NCBI GenBank assembly: GCA_913049535.1
Contig: CAJWYF010000010.1
Location: 1-45,120 of the forward strand
Source: an uncultured Synechococcus sp.
GTDB taxonomy: Bacteria; Cyanobacteriota; Cyanobacteriia; PCC-6307; Cyanobiaceae
DNA length: 45,120 nucleotides
Direction of reading: 5' to 3'
The position numbers were made by a program, and so were the translations under genes. This document shows, piece by piece, positions 1 to 8,306 of this stretch; the first letter of the stretch is position 1; each line of letters opens with the position of its first letter. The notes under the pieces are model-generated. The model ran no database searches. It was given only the letters and a program-made list of their open reading frames with translations, and was not told where the DNA came from.

Positions 1-54
1 CTCCCGACCCTCTGATCCGTAGTCAGATGCTCTAATCCGCTGAGCTACAAGCGC
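1..54 (-). tRNA. tRNA-Arg (anticodon ACG), 3' end cut by window edge
   Basis: Read on the minus strand, the segment starts with acceptor sequence GCGCTTG, then TA and a D-stem GCTC/GAGC. The anticodon stem TCTGA/TCAGA encloses loop CTACGGA, so the anticodon is ACG, which decodes CGN arginine codons after A34 deamination. The variable region and the start of the T-stem (GGGAG) are visible. The rest of the T-arm and the acceptor 3' strand lie outside the window. Confidence 0.93.
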
Positions 55-141
55 CTGAGGGATCCATTCTGCTCATCACATGGCGGCTTTCGTCAAGCCA
101 CCCTCCGTTGCGCAGAATTGGAGCAACTGTCGAGCCGGTTC

Positions 142-393
142 ATGCCCCTGGTGATCACCCGGCCACCGGATCCCAGTGATCCTGAGTACCAGCACTTGGA
201 GCGGTTGATCAATTTTGCTGTCCATGCCGCAGCGTTTGCCTCGTTCAACAGCGGGCTCTGGGTCTGGCGCGGACTGCATCCTGGCTTCTTCCCGCAGCTG
301 GGGTGGCTCAGCGGAATCTGGGCTGTGGTCTTGCTGATCCACCTTCTGGTCGTCGTACGACTGCGTCCTGCCCGCAGCACCGAAGAGAGCTAG
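142..393 (+). CDS. small 2TM-domain membrane protein
   Basis: The 83-residue product has a polar N-terminus (PPDPSDPEYQHLERL) followed by two hydrophobic helices at about residues 23-42 and 54-73, separated by a short turn. It ends in a basic tail, RLRPARST. This layout fits the bacterial 2TM domain family, whose function is unknown; an inner-membrane location is likely. A TTG at 118 would add eight residues, but ATG 142 begins MPLVITRPP, which gives a natural N-terminus. A DUF3181 gene follows after 26 bases on the same strand. Family assignment is by pattern only. Confidence 0.75.
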   Translation: MPLVITRPPDPSDPEYQHLERLINFAVHAAAFASFNSGLWVWRGLHPGFFPQLGWLSGIWAVVLLIHLLVVVRLRPARSTEES

Positions 394-419
394 ACACTGG
401 ATACCGGCTGCTTTGTGAC

Positions 420-710
420 ATGACGCTTTCTGCCGCGCAGCTCGAGGAACTCACCCAGGCCCTCGCCGAGCGGATCTACCTGCAGGTGGCGGGCTGGAAC
501 CTCTATTTGGGTGACGCCAAGCTGGCCCGTCCTCTGGCCGAGGAGCTCGCTGCTGTGGCTGATCAAGGCGCCGCCGCTGCGGTGCGTCAGGCGCTGGAGC
601 GGCTTCAGGTGCCCTTGGGCGGTGGCAGCACCCGGTTGCCTCTGGCTCGGCTGATTCCTCCTGGGCAATTGGTGGACCTCGAAGAAGTCGTCGAATCGTT
701 GTGTTCCTGA
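420..710 (+). CDS. DUF3181 family protein
   Basis: This 96-residue, mainly helical protein starts MTLSAAQLEELTQALAERIY and contains the segment VAGWNLYLGDAKLARPLAEEL and a later IPPGQLVDLEEVVE. The pattern fits DUF3181, a small cytosolic family found almost only in cyanobacteria and of unknown function. The reading frame is open upstream, but ATG 420 is the start that matches the family N-terminus. It lies between two other small cyanobacterial genes on the same strand and may be co-transcribed with them. No catalytic motif is visible. Confidence 0.8.
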   Translation: MTLSAAQLEELTQALAERIYLQVAGWNLYLGDAKLARPLAEELAAVADQGAAAAVRQALERLQVPLGGGSTRLPLARLIPPGQLVDLEEVVESLCS

Positions 711-758
711 GCGGCCTGGCCTGCAGCGGCGATACTGGGGCACCGTCGCCGGCGTCGG

Positions 759-1010
759 ATGCTTGTCATTGAAGTGACCAACGCCCGAGAGGTGGTGCGT
801 CAACGGGTGGGCCGCCTGGGTGAGCGGCTGATTGGCACCGTCGTCGATGCCGAGGCACAGGTGGAGAAGGCCCTGTTGCAGGAACTGGAAACGGCGTTCC
901 GTGAATTCGGCATTCAGGCGCGGATTTACTCCGTGGATGGACCACAGATGATCGGACGCAGCCATCTGGAGCTGCCGATTCACGTGCGTGATCAACGCCT
1001 GGTCGAATAG
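759..1010 (+). CDS. conserved hypothetical protein, 83 aa
   Basis: I do not recognise a named family. The product is a soluble 83-residue alpha/beta protein: it begins with a beta-like MLVIEV, has a long amphipathic helix (about residues 9-48), then RIYSVDGPQMIGR and a C-terminal strand HLELPIHVR. It has no signal peptide, membrane segment or cysteine. It is the third small plus-strand gene in a row and ends four bases before the convergent murJ stop, so the reading frame fills its space tightly. That supports a real gene. Function unknown. Confidence 0.65.
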   Translation: MLVIEVTNAREVVRQRVGRLGERLIGTVVDAEAQVEKALLQELETAFREFGIQARIYSVDGPQMIGRSHLELPIHVRDQRLVE

Positions 1011-1014
1011 CGCT

Positions 1015-2643
1015 TCAGATGGGCAGCTTGGCCCGCAGCTGTTGGCCCAGTTGACGGGCTTCCGCCACGCCCAGAGCCGAAGCCATCAGTCCGTAGAGCA
1101 GCGCGCCGACGGAGCCGCATAGGCCCACTTGCAGCAAGAGGCCGACCAGGTCATCGGGCCACTGGATGCCACGGGCCATGCCCCAGGCCGCCAGGGCGGC
1201 CAGCAGCGCGGCTGTTGTCAGCAAAAGGGTGTCGCGCCCCCAGCTCCTGAGGGGCAGCTGCCCCAGGCGTTGACGCAGGGCCAGCAGCAACACCACGCAG
1301 CTCACCAGATTCACGGCCACGGTGGCCAGGACCAGTCCGGGGGCGCCGCTGTTGAGGGCCGGCAGGAGCAACCCAGATGGGGTGGGGCCGCCCACCAGAA
1401 GCCAATCGAACACCACATTGAGACCAATGCCGCCGATGGAGATTCGAAACGGGGTCTGGCCATCGCCAAGGGCATAGAAAACCCGCACCAGCACATCTCT
1501 GGCCAGATAGGCGGGCATGCCCAGGCCATAGGCCATCAGGATTCCGATCACCAGCTGGGCAGCAGCGGCATCAAAGCTGCCCCGCTCGTAGATGAGGGCC
1601 ACGATCGGCCCTGCCAGAGCGATCATCAAGGCCCCCAGCGGCAGCATGCTGGCGTTGCTGAGCATCACCCCCTGGCGAATGCGTCCGATCAGTTCATCGC
1701 GCTTCTCCGGCGCGCTGAGTCGCGCAAACACCGGCAGCAGCGGCACCAGCAGCATGTTGGAGAGGATCCCCAGGGGCGTCTGCACCAGCAGTCCGGCGTA
1801 GCCCAGTCCAGCGGCGGCACCACTGATGCCACTGGCGAAGAACAGGTCGGTATAGACGTTGATCTGCAGCATCCCTGAGGAGAGGGTGGCGGGCCACATC
1901 ACCTTCAGCACCTCCTGGACCCCGGGCTGGCGCCAGGAAAAGTTGAGGCGAAGCTGCCCCAGGCCTTGACGGGCCAGAGCCGGCAACTGGATCAGCCATT
2001 GCAGAACAGCTCCAGCCAGGGTGCTGAGGGCCAGCACGGCACCACCAACGAAAGCCCACGCCGTTGAGCCGATGGCGCTTCCCGCCTGAAGCCAAAGCAA
2101 GGCCAGCCCGACCAGCACCGCCAGGCTGGAGAGCAGCGGACTGATGGCCGGTAGCCAATAGACATCCGCCGCGTTGAGCGCCCCGAAACCCAGCCCAATC
2201 AACCCGGCCAGCAGTGCCATGGGCGCCATCAGACGCAGCTGCAAAGCAGCCAGGGCATGGGTCTGTGGATCCAGGCCTGGCCCGACCAGCGTGATCAGTG
2301 GATCGGCCAGGACCACCATCAACCCTGTGATCACCAGCAGACCCAAGCCCAGCAAGGTGTTCACCGCAGCCAGCAGCCGCGCACTGTCATCCCGTTCCTG
2401 CTTGGCCATGACGCTGACCATGGCGCTGTGAAACGGGCCATTGATCCCTCCCAGCAGGATCAGCAGAAAGCCGGGAAGCACATAGGCGTAGTTGAAGGCG
2501 TCGTAGGCCGCGCCGACACCAAAGGCGGCGGCAATCGCCTGCTGACGCAACAGGCCGGCCACCTTGCTGAGGCCGGTGGCCAGGGCCACCAGCAGGGCGA
2601 TGCTGCGCAAACTCCTGCCGCCGCTGCTCGGGGTCTTGGCCAT
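1015..2643 (-). CDS. murJ: lipid II flippase MurJ (MviN)
   Basis: The 542-residue polytopic membrane protein of the MOP exporter superfamily flips lipid II across the inner membrane for peptidoglycan synthesis. Family features are visible: N-terminal GLSKVAGLLRQQAIAAAFGV followed by AYDAFNYAYVLP, a repeated pattern of about 14 hydrophobic helices, and the mid-protein RDVLVRVFYALGDGQTPFRI segment typical of MurJ. Length is close to the usual 510-540 residues. The start ATG 2643 gives MAKTPSSGGRSLRSIA, a normal positively charged N-terminus. It diverges from sfsA with about 100 bases between them, which probably hold both promoters. A nearby cell-wall operon is not seen. Confidence 0.95.
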   Translation of the reverse strand: MAKTPSSGGRSLRSIALLVALATGLSKVAGLLRQQAIAAAFGVGAAYDAFNYAYVLPGFLLILLGGINGPFHSAMVSVMAKQERDDSARLLAAVNTLLGLGLLVITGLMVVLADPLITLVGPGLDPQTHALAALQLRLMAPMALLAGLIGLGFGALNAADVYWLPAISPLLSSLAVLVGLALLWLQAGSAIGSTAWAFVGGAVLALSTLAGAVLQWLIQLPALARQGLGQLRLNFSWRQPGVQEVLKVMWPATLSSGMLQINVYTDLFFASGISGAAAGLGYAGLLVQTPLGILSNMLLVPLLPVFARLSAPEKRDELIGRIRQGVMLSNASMLPLGALMIALAGPIVALIYERGSFDAAAAQLVIGILMAYGLGMPAYLARDVLVRVFYALGDGQTPFRISIGGIGLNVVFDWLLVGGPTPSGLLLPALNSGAPGLVLATVAVNLVSCVVLLLALRQRLGQLPLRSWGRDTLLLTTAALLAALAAWGMARGIQWPDDLVGLLLQVGLCGSVGALLYGLMASALGVAEARQLGQQLRAKLPI

Positions 2644-2742
2644 GGAGAGGGGGCTGGAATGCTGATTGTGGGGGACTCAGCCGCTCCTGATCGGTCACCA
2701 TGGCCCGGTCCCCGGCCTGCCCCGATGTCCTCCACTGAGGTG

Positions 2743-3483
2743 ATGCGTTTTGAGCCGCTGCTGGAGGGCGTGTTGCAGCGTCGCTGGAAGCGGTTCCTGG
2801 CTGAGGTGGAATTGGATGACGGTCAGCTCGTCACCGCCCATTGCGCCAACACAGGTCCCATGATCGGGGTGTTGCACCCGGGGCAGCGAGTGCGGCTGCG
2901 CCACGATCCATCGCCCAAGCGCAAGTTGGCCTACACCTGGGAGCAGGCCGAAGTGCCCGCTGCTGGCGGAGGGACTTGCTGGGCTGGGGTGAACACGGCG
3001 CTGCCGAACAAGCTGATCCGCGCCACGGTGGAGGCCGGCTTGCTGGAGCCATGGCTGGGGCCGGTGGCCTCCATCCGTGCTGAGGTCCCCTATGGCCACG
3101 AGCGACGCAGTCGTATCGACCTGCTGCTGAGCCCGCCGGCGGATGCCCTTGATCCCAGGCCGATCTACGTCGAAGTCAAGAACACCACCTGGAGCGCGGA
3201 TCGCTTGGCGTTATTTCCCGACACCGTGACCGAGCGGGGCCAGAAGCACCTCATCGAGCTTGTGGGCGTACTGAGCGAAGCGCGAGCTGTGCTGCTCCCC
3301 TGCATCAGCCGTGACGATGTGGATGCGTTCGCACCAGGTGACAGTGCTGACCCTCGGTACGGCGAGTTGTTCCGCCAGGCCATTGAGGCTGGTGTGGAGG
3401 TGCTGCCGTGTCAGTTCCGCTTCAGGCCTGATGCGGTGTTGTTTGAGAGGGTGCTGCCGGTGCAGCAGCGGCAAGCCGGCTGA
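2743..3483 (+). CDS. sfsA: DNA/RNA nuclease SfsA (sugar fermentation stimulation protein A)
   Basis: The 246-residue product matches SfsA over its whole length: MRFEPLLEGVLQRRWKRFLA at the N-terminus, HCANTGPM at 33-40, KRKLAYTWE at 59-67 and the C-terminal nuclease half with SRIDLLL (D126), YVEVKN (E144, K146) and FPDTVTERGQKHL. The D...ExK pattern is that of the PD-(D/E)xK fold. Start ATG 2743 aligns with the E. coli N-terminus and has GAGG just upstream; ATG 2725 in the same frame would add six residues. The 3' end overlaps a minus-strand gene by 62 bases. The physiological role in cyanobacteria is unknown. Confidence 0.93.
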   Translation: MRFEPLLEGVLQRRWKRFLAEVELDDGQLVTAHCANTGPMIGVLHPGQRVRLRHDPSPKRKLAYTWEQAEVPAAGGGTCWAGVNTALPNKLIRATVEAGLLEPWLGPVASIRAEVPYGHERRSRIDLLLSPPADALDPRPIYVEVKNTTWSADRLALFPDTVTERGQKHLIELVGVLSEARAVLLPCISRDDVDAFAPGDSADPRYGELFRQAIEAGVEVLPCQFRFRPDAVLFERVLPVQQRQAG

Positions 3484-3730
3484 TCGCGACGCCAGCTTCG
3501 GTGGCATCACTGCAGAGCTCATCAGCGCAGTCCGCTTCCAGTTGAATCCCGCCCAAGCTCAGAAGTTCCCAGTGTTCATCTTCAAAGTGGGTCTGCAGCC
3601 AGAGCATTCCCAACGCCGAATGGGGCATCAGCCGATAGGTGGTGCCCAGGCAGGCCAGCGTCAGGTCCATGGGCTCATCCAAAGCTCCTAAGACCATTGG
3701 AGTCTCAGGAGCATCAATGAGGCGTAACAA
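3422..3730 (-). CDS. conserved hypothetical protein, about 102 aa
   Basis: I do not recognise the family. The reading frame on the minus strand gives an acidic alpha/beta protein with LACLGTTYRLMPHSALGMLW and TLHFEDEHWELL-like composition (actual segment THFEDEHWELLSLGGIQLEA), which looks like genuine protein rather than a GC-rich shadow. A TTG at 3730 starts the frame and an ATG at 3697 (MVLGALDEPMDL) is an alternative start. It lies 30 bases downstream of the DUF4278 gene on the same strand. Its C-terminal 20 codons, rich in Ala/Pro, overlap the sfsA 3' end and could be a run-on tail. Confidence 0.55.
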   Translation of the reverse strand: MLRLIDAPETPMVLGALDEPMDLTLACLGTTYRLMPHSALGMLWLQTHFEDEHWELLSLGGIQLEADCADELCSDATEAGVAISRLAAAAPAAPSQTTPHQA

Positions 3731-3760
3731 CCGTGACGGAATGTCAGATTGCGCGCTGTC

Positions 3761-3976
3761 TCAGTTGGCCTGGACTTGGGCTGCTGCTTCGGCTACGCGC
3801 CGTTGATAGGCACGGCCGCGGTAATAAAGCGTCTTGGTCTGAGTTGTTGCAGCAGCCTCATGGCGCAGAGGTGCTGCGAACTGTTGTCCCCGATAGGTGT
3901 GCTCAACGGGGGTGGTGTCTGGCTGCTCGCGACGGGAGGGGTCGTAGCTGACGCCGAGGAATTGCAATTTGGTCAT
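3761..3976 (-). CDS. DUF4278 domain protein
   Basis: The 71-residue protein starts MTKLQFLGVSYDPSRRE and carries the family signatures of DUF4278: an N-terminal LxFLGVSYDP strand, HTYRGQQF in the middle and TLYYRGRAYQR near the C-terminus. The family is small, cytosolic, found mostly in cyanobacteria and of unknown function. ATG 3976 is the only sensible start. It is divergent from amt, with 352 bases between the two start codons. The following minus-strand hypothetical gene may share its transcript. Confidence 0.8.
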   Translation of the reverse strand: MTKLQFLGVSYDPSRREQPDTTPVEHTYRGQQFAAPLRHEAAATTQTKTLYYRGRAYQRRVAEAAAQVQAN

Positions 3977-4118
3977 GGTGATGGGCCAAGAAGGGGGAGA
4001 ACCGCTTCAAGGGAAAGAGCGTTGCTTCGCCGTGCGGTGGGCTACTTCCGAAACGACAGGGCCCTGGGGCGTCGCTTCCAACGTTTTGTCTTTCCGCACC
4101 ATCTATAGCGTGTTTCTG

Positions 4119-4135
4119 ATGTTCATTGTGAACAT
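4119..4135. promoter_or_regulatory. perfect 7-bp inverted repeat upstream of amt
   Basis: ATGTTCA, spacer TTG, then TGAACAT form a perfect dyad 194 bases before the amt start codon. This size and spacing are typical of a dimeric repressor or activator site, but the sequence is not the NtcA or PhoB consensus. No regulator gene lies nearby. A binding role is inference. Confidence 0.35.
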
Positions 4136-4168
4136 TTTGTGAGATTGGCTTGATGAGTTCTGAATTCG

Positions 4169-4183
4169 GTATCGAGTAGTTAC
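4169..4183 (+). promoter_or_regulatory. possible degenerate NtcA-like site
   Basis: GTA TCGAGTAGT TAC resembles the NtcA consensus GTA-N8-TAC but has a nine-base spacer. amt genes in cyanobacteria are classic NtcA targets, so the position (146 bases before the start codon) is suggestive. No good -10 box is seen at the usual 22-24 bases downstream. Weak candidate. Confidence 0.25.
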
Positions 4184-4328
4184 CGCTTTTCCTTCAATCC
4201 AGGCGCGAAGGCGTCGTCTTTCAGGCGACTGATGCCAGTTTTTGTATCAACGCAAACAGTCCATGCGCGCTCCAGTGAACAGATTTCCTCCATGGCGGTG
4301 ATCCGTCTGTTGACTGCTTGCTTTTTTC

Positions 4329-5783
4329 ATGACTGCCCAACCCTTGCCGCGGCCTCGCCCGCGGACCCTGCGGGAGGCCACCCTGCTTGAAGCTCCTCAG
4401 CTTCTGCTGAGCAAGGTGCGCGGACTCTCCTCAACCCACTCCCTTACCTGGCTGGCCTGCGTGCCAGTTGCTCTGTTCGGTCTGGGGGTGTTCAACCTCT
4501 CTGCCAAGGCAGCTGAGCTTCCTGAGCTCAATGCAGCGTTCCTGGCCAACAACCTCTGGTTGTTCATTGCAACGATCCTGGTGATCTTCATGAACGCCGG
4601 CTTCGCCATGGTGGAAGCCGGGATGTGTCGTCAGAAAAACGCAGTCAACATTCTCGCCAAAAACCTTTTCGTCTTCGCCTTGGCGGTGACGGCCTACTGG
4701 TTCATCGGCTATTCGCTGATGTACGGCAATGGTGACAACGGTTGGTTCTATTTCGCCGGACTGTTCTTTGACCCAGCGGTGACTCCAGAGATGGTGGAAG
4801 AAGCTGCGCTGGTGCCGACGGTTGATTTCCTCTTCCAGGCTGCTTTCGCTGGCACCGCCGCCACCATCGTTTCCGGTCTCGTTGCCGAGCGCGTCAAGTT
4901 CGGCGAGTTTGTGGTCTTCGCGCTTGTGCTGACCGCGATCATCTACCCCATTTCCGGTTCTTGGCAGTGGAACGGCGGCTGGTTGAGCGAACTGGGCTTC
5001 ATTGACTTTGCTGGATCATCCATCGTCCACTCCGTTGGCGCTTGGGCTGGACTTGTTGGAGCCATGCTGCTGGGTCCCCGCATCGGCAAGTTTGTTGAAG
5101 GCCGCCCCCAGGCGATTCCCGGTCACAACATGGCCATCGCCACCCTTGGTGCCCTGATCCTGTGGATCGGCTGGTACGGCTTCAACCCTGGTTCGGAGCT
5201 GGCCATGGACCAGTACGTGCCCTACGTCGCTGTGACCACCACCCTGGCTGCTGCCGGTGGTGCCATCGCTGCAACCATTGTGTCAACGATGACTTCAGGC
5301 AAGCCGGACCTGACCATGATCATCAATGGCATCCTTGCCGGCCTAGTCAGCATCACCGCCGGTTGCGGCAACATGACGCTGGTGGGCTCCTGGGTTGCTG
5401 GTGCCGTCGGCGGCATCATTGTGGTCTTCTCCGTGGCGGCCCTTGACTCAGCAGGAATCGATGACCCTGTTGGTGCGTTCTCTGTTCACGGTGTCTGTGG
5501 CATCTGGGGAACTCTGGTCATCGGCCTTTGGGGCGTCGACGGCATGGATCCCGGTTCTGCTGGCATCGGCCTGCTCAATGGTGGCGGCATCAGCCAGCTG
5601 GGTATCCAGGCCGTCGGTTGCGCTGCTTACGCCATCTGGACCTTGATCACCTGCTGGATCGCCTGGCAGATCATCGGTGGCCTCTTCGGTGGGATCCGCG
5701 TGACGGAGAAAGAAGAGATCGAAGGTCTTGATATCGGTGAGCACGGCATGGAGGCCTATCCCGATTTCGCTTCGGCCAAGTGA
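4329..5783 (+). CDS. amt: ammonium transporter Amt
   Basis: This 484-residue member of the Amt/Mep/Rh family imports ammonium through the inner membrane. Visible marks are the family segment FMNAGFAMVEAGMCRQKNA (about 87-105), the twin pore histidines H234 (in IVHSVGAW) and H387 (in SVHGVCGIWG), and DDPVGAFSVHG around 378-388. Eleven hydrophobic helices follow a roughly 60-residue N-terminal extension, RPRPRTLREA onwards. That extension contains one hydrophobic stretch (about 40-56) and a plausible signal cleavage region near SAKAAELPE. A strong terminator lies 40 bases after the stop, so it is probably a single-gene transcript. No glnK/glnB neighbour is present. Nitrogen control through NtcA is expected but only weakly supported here. 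Confidence 0.96.
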   Translation: MTAQPLPRPRPRTLREATLLEAPQLLLSKVRGLSSTHSLTWLACVPVALFGLGVFNLSAKAAELPELNAAFLANNLWLFIATILVIFMNAGFAMVEAGMCRQKNAVNILAKNLFVFALAVTAYWFIGYSLMYGNGDNGWFYFAGLFFDPAVTPEMVEEAALVPTVDFLFQAAFAGTAATIVSGLVAERVKFGEFVVFALVLTAIIYPISGSWQWNGGWLSELGFIDFAGSSIVHSVGAWAGLVGAMLLGPRIGKFVEGRPQAIPGHNMAIATLGALILWIGWYGFNPGSELAMDQYVPYVAVTTTLAAAGGAIAATIVSTMTSGKPDLTMIINGILAGLVSITAGCGNMTLVGSWVAGAVGGIIVVFSVAALDSAGIDDPVGAFSVHGVCGIWGTLVIGLWGVDGMDPGSAGIGLLNGGGISQLGIQAVGCAAYAIWTLITCWIAWQIIGGLFGGIRVTEKEEIEGLDIGEHGMEAYPDFASAK

Positions 5784-5822
5784 GCTGAGCCATTCAGCAG
5801 CTGAGTGCTGTTGCGTTCGCTG

Positions 5823-5850
5823 GCACCCGCCTTTGGGCGGGTGCTTTTTT
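5823..5850 (+). terminator. rho-independent terminator after amt
   Basis: GCACCCGCC, loop TTTG, GGCGGGTGC form a perfect nine-base GC-rich stem followed directly by six T residues. It begins 40 bases after the amt stop codon and 50 bases before ispH, ending the amt transcript. Confidence 0.92.
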
Positions 5851-5899
5851 ATGGCTGCATGACCCATAGATTGGTCCGGACCGGTGCAGCGTCTTCGCC

Positions 5900-7135
5900 A
5901 TGGATACCCGCGCGTTCAAGCGTTCCCTGCACCACTCTGAGCGTTACAACCGTCGGGGCTTCGGCCGCGCGGAAGAGGTGGCTGGCAGCCTGGAAGAGGC
6001 CTACAAAAGCGATCTGATCCAGAGCATCCGTGACAACGGCTATGTCCTGGTAGAGGGCCGCGTCACGATCCGGCTGGCGGAGGCTTTCGGCTTTTGCTGG
6101 GGCGTGGAACGAGCGGTTGCCATTGCCTATGAAACCCGCCGTCACTACCCCACCGAGCGCATCTGGATCACCAACGAAATCATTCATAACCCCTCGGTGA
6201 ATGCCCATTTGCGTGAGATGGATGTGCTCTTCATTGCGGTGGACGAGGGCGTCAAGGATTTCTCGGAGGTGGAGAGCGGTGATGTGGTGATCCTGCCGGC
6301 ATTCGGTGCGACGGTGCAGGAGATGCAGTTGCTCAACGAGCGGGGGTGCCACATCGTTGATACCACCTGTCCTTGGGTCTCCAAGGTGTGGAACAGCGTG
6401 GAGCGCCACAAGAAGCACTCCTTCACCTCGGTGATTCACGGCAAGGTGAAGCATGAGGAGACCCTGGCCACCAGTTCTTTTGCCGGGACCTATCTGGTTG
6501 TTCTGGACCTGGAAGAGGCGCAGTTGGTCTGCGATTACATCCTGGGCCAGGGTGATCGCGACACCTTCCTGCAACGCTTTGCAGGGGCCACCTCTCCTGG
6601 CTTCGACCCTGACAGAGACCTGGCGCGGATTGGCGTGGCCAACCAGACCACGATGCTCAAAAGTGAAACCGAGGAGATCGGTCGTTTGTTTGAACGCACC
6701 CTGCTGCGCCGTTATGGCCCCGATGCGATCAATGACCACTTCCTGGCGTTCAACACCATCTGTGATGCAACCCAGGAGCGCCAGGACGCCATGTTCTCGC
6801 TGGTGGATGAGCCGCTTGATCTGATGGTGGTGATCGGTGGTTACAACTCCTCCAACACCACCCATCTCCAGGAGATCGCGATCAGCCGGGGCATCGCTTC
6901 CGTCCATATCGATGCGCCGGAGCGCATCGGACCTGACAACAGCGTTGAGCACAAGCCCCTCGGTCAGGACCTCACCCGCATGGCCCCATTCCTGCCTCAA
7001 GGTCAGTTGCGGATCGGGATCACCTCAGGGGCATCCACGCCGGATCGGGTCGTGGAGGGGGTGATTGATCGTCTGCTGTCCCTTGCTGCCGACCAACCGC
7101 TCGAGGTGAGTGCAGAGGCACAAACCGGGGCTTAA
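5900..7135 (+). CDS. ispH: 4-hydroxy-3-methylbut-2-enyl diphosphate reductase IspH
   Basis: IspH performs the last step of the MEP isoprenoid pathway, reducing HMBPP to IPP and DMAPP with a [4Fe-4S] cluster. The 411-residue protein is the longer plant/cyanobacterial form, with an N-terminal extension of about 50 residues. The three cluster cysteines are C66 ([10 protein letters not shown]), C157 ([11 protein letters not shown]) and C288 ([11 protein letters not shown]). Substrate-site motifs [10 protein letters not shown] and [11 protein letters not shown] are also present. The start ATG 5900 is directly behind the amt terminator. The isoprenoid products feed carotenoid, chlorophyll phytyl and quinone synthesis. 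Electrons probably come from ferredoxin, as in other phototrophs. Confidence 0.97.
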   Translation: MDTRAFKRSLHHSERYNRRGFGRAEEVAGSLEEAYKSDLIQSIRDNGYVLVEGRVTIRLAEAFGFCWGVERAVAIAYETRRHYPTERIWITNEIIHNPSVNAHLREMDVLFIAVDEGVKDFSEVESGDVVILPAFGATVQEMQLLNERGCHIVDTTCPWVSKVWNSVERHKKHSFTSVIHGKVKHEETLATSSFAGTYLVVLDLEEAQLVCDYILGQGDRDTFLQRFAGATSPGFDPDRDLARIGVANQTTMLKSETEEIGRLFERTLLRRYGPDAINDHFLAFNTICDATQERQDAMFSLVDEPLDLMVVIGGYNSSNTTHLQEIAISRGIASVHIDAPERIGPDNSVEHKPLGQDLTRMAPFLPQGQLRIGITSGASTPDRVVEGVIDRLLSLAADQPLEVSAEAQTGA

Positions 7136-7179
7136 TGCTCCGTTACATTGGCCGCCTGACATGGGACTGATCGGTCGCT

Positions 7180-7791
7180 GTGACACTGACGCTTCCCTGC
7201 CGCCTGCCGCGAGATCCGCGTCGTCCCATGGGTGACGGCGCTCTGCGGACCTATTCCAGCCGCTTTGCGGATGTGATGGAGATGCGTGCCCCGGTGGCGC
7301 AGGTTTCGGAGTACCTCGATGCCCATCAGGGCTGGTTCGGCCGTTGTGCTGCGCCGATGCAGGTGATGCCACTGGGATGCAACGGCTATCGCCTCACCCT
7401 GGGTCGTTTTGGCAACTTTGGCTTTGAGCTGGAGCCCACCATCGCTCTGGAACTGCTGCCCCAGCAGCAGAGCGTTTATCGCATTGAGACCCTTGACGAC
7501 CCCAGCAGCGATGGGGTGGCCGAGGTTTATGCCGTTGATTTTCAGGCCTCCTTGCAACTGCGCCCCGAGCAGGAGCACACCTTGGTGCAGTGGGATCTCG
7601 ATCTGGCCGTGGCGATTCGCCTGCCAGCCTTCATCGGCGTTTTGCCTGAATCCCTGGTTCAGTCCAGCGGCGATCATCTGCTCCGCCAGATCGTGCGCCA
7701 GGTGTCACGGCGGCTGACATGGAAAGTGCAGGAAGACTTTCACGCCCATGCCGGCCTGAGTTGCCCTCCGCGCCGCCGTGCCTTGTTCTGA
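7180..7791 (+). CDS. DUF1997 family protein
   Basis: The 203-residue product fits DUF1997, a family common to cyanobacteria and plant plastids. It has RTYSSRFADVMEMRAPVAQV, an alternating beta pattern through YRLTLGRFGNFGFELEPTIALEL, and a C-terminal helix SSGDHLLRQIVRQVSRRL followed by WKVQEDFHAHAGL. The fold looks like a SRPBCC-type lipid-binding barrel. Function is unknown. Start GTG 7180 is used here; ATG 7228 (MGDGALRTYSS) in the same frame is equally possible and closer to the conserved part. It follows ispH by 44 bases and converges on the DUF4079 gene. Confidence 0.82.
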   Translation: MTLTLPCRLPRDPRRPMGDGALRTYSSRFADVMEMRAPVAQVSEYLDAHQGWFGRCAAPMQVMPLGCNGYRLTLGRFGNFGFELEPTIALELLPQQQSVYRIETLDDPSSDGVAEVYAVDFQASLQLRPEQEHTLVQWDLDLAVAIRLPAFIGVLPESLVQSSGDHLLRQIVRQVSRRLTWKVQEDFHAHAGLSCPPRRRALF

Positions 7792-7806
7792 GCTGGCCTC
7801 AGGGCG

Positions 7807-8265
7807 TTAGCGGCTGGTCCAGATCTTGTTGACGATCTGCATGCCGCTGACGGCTTGCCACAGGAACAGTGTCATCACGAGCATGTTGAGCCCGACATGG
7901 GCTTTGCGCGCGATCAGATTGCCGCGCTGCATCAGTGGCGAGAGGGAGGCCGCCAAGGCGATCAGGCCTGTCATGCCCAGGCCCGCCAGCAGGTGGGCGC
8001 CGACAAACAGCTTGCCGTTGTTCAGGTAAGTCACCGCCATACCGCCGAGGGTGCCGAGCACCATCACGGCCAGCACCCCGCTGCCGATGAGGTAGTGCCG
8101 CTGGGCGAACTTCCCTTTGATCAGCTCCTTCCGCTCCTCTGCAGAAGCGGTTCTGGTTTTCTTGGCCTTGATGCCCAGGTAGAGGGCGTAGCCGGAGCCA
8201 GCGAGCAACGCCCACATCAGGAGCGGATGCAGGAAATTGAGATTGAAGACCAGAGCCTCGGGCAT
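7807..8265 (-). CDS. DUF4079 membrane protein
   Basis: The 152-residue protein has four hydrophobic helices (about 8-30, 58-80, 87-108, 120-142). Histidines are placed in or near them: NFLHPLLMW, FAQRHYLIGSG, LFVGAHLLAGL and RKAHVGLNML. This histidine pattern resembles small cytochrome b561-like four-helix membrane proteins, and the sequence fits DUF4079, a cyanobacterial and plastid-lineage family of unknown function. Haem binding is inference. It lies 41 bases downstream of purH on the same strand and could be co-transcribed with it. ATG 8265 gives MPEALVFNLNF. Confidence 0.82.
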   Translation of the reverse strand: MPEALVFNLNFLHPLLMWALLAGSGYALYLGIKAKKTRTASAEERKELIKGKFAQRHYLIGSGVLAVMVLGTLGGMAVTYLNNGKLFVGAHLLAGLGMTGLIALAASLSPLMQRGNLIARKAHVGLNMLVMTLFLWQAVSGMQIVNKIWTSR

Positions 8266-8306
8266 CGGATCGGGGTCGGATCAGGCGACGCTACCGGGCC
8301 GCCGGT

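Larger units (their letters stand above)
3977..4328. other. 352-base non-coding region between DUF4278 gene and amt
   Basis: No convincing gene lies here; open frames crossing it have no protein-like character. It separates divergent start codons and so should contain the promoters of both genes. It holds a perfect 7-bp inverted repeat (4119-4135) and a GTA-N9-TAC sequence (4169-4183), listed separately. Base composition is visibly more AT-rich between about 4085 and 4260 than in the neighbouring genes, as expected for a promoter region. I could not fix a transcription start. Confidence 0.7.

Noticed and set aside
1129-1878. 249-codon plus-strand frame opposite murJ
   Set aside because: The translation is dominated by Gln, His and Gly from the antisense of Leu/Ala-rich membrane helices; murJ is certain.
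5849-7000. 383-codon minus-strand frame opposite ispH
   Set aside because: ispH on the plus strand has all cluster cysteines and family motifs; the opposite frame shows none.
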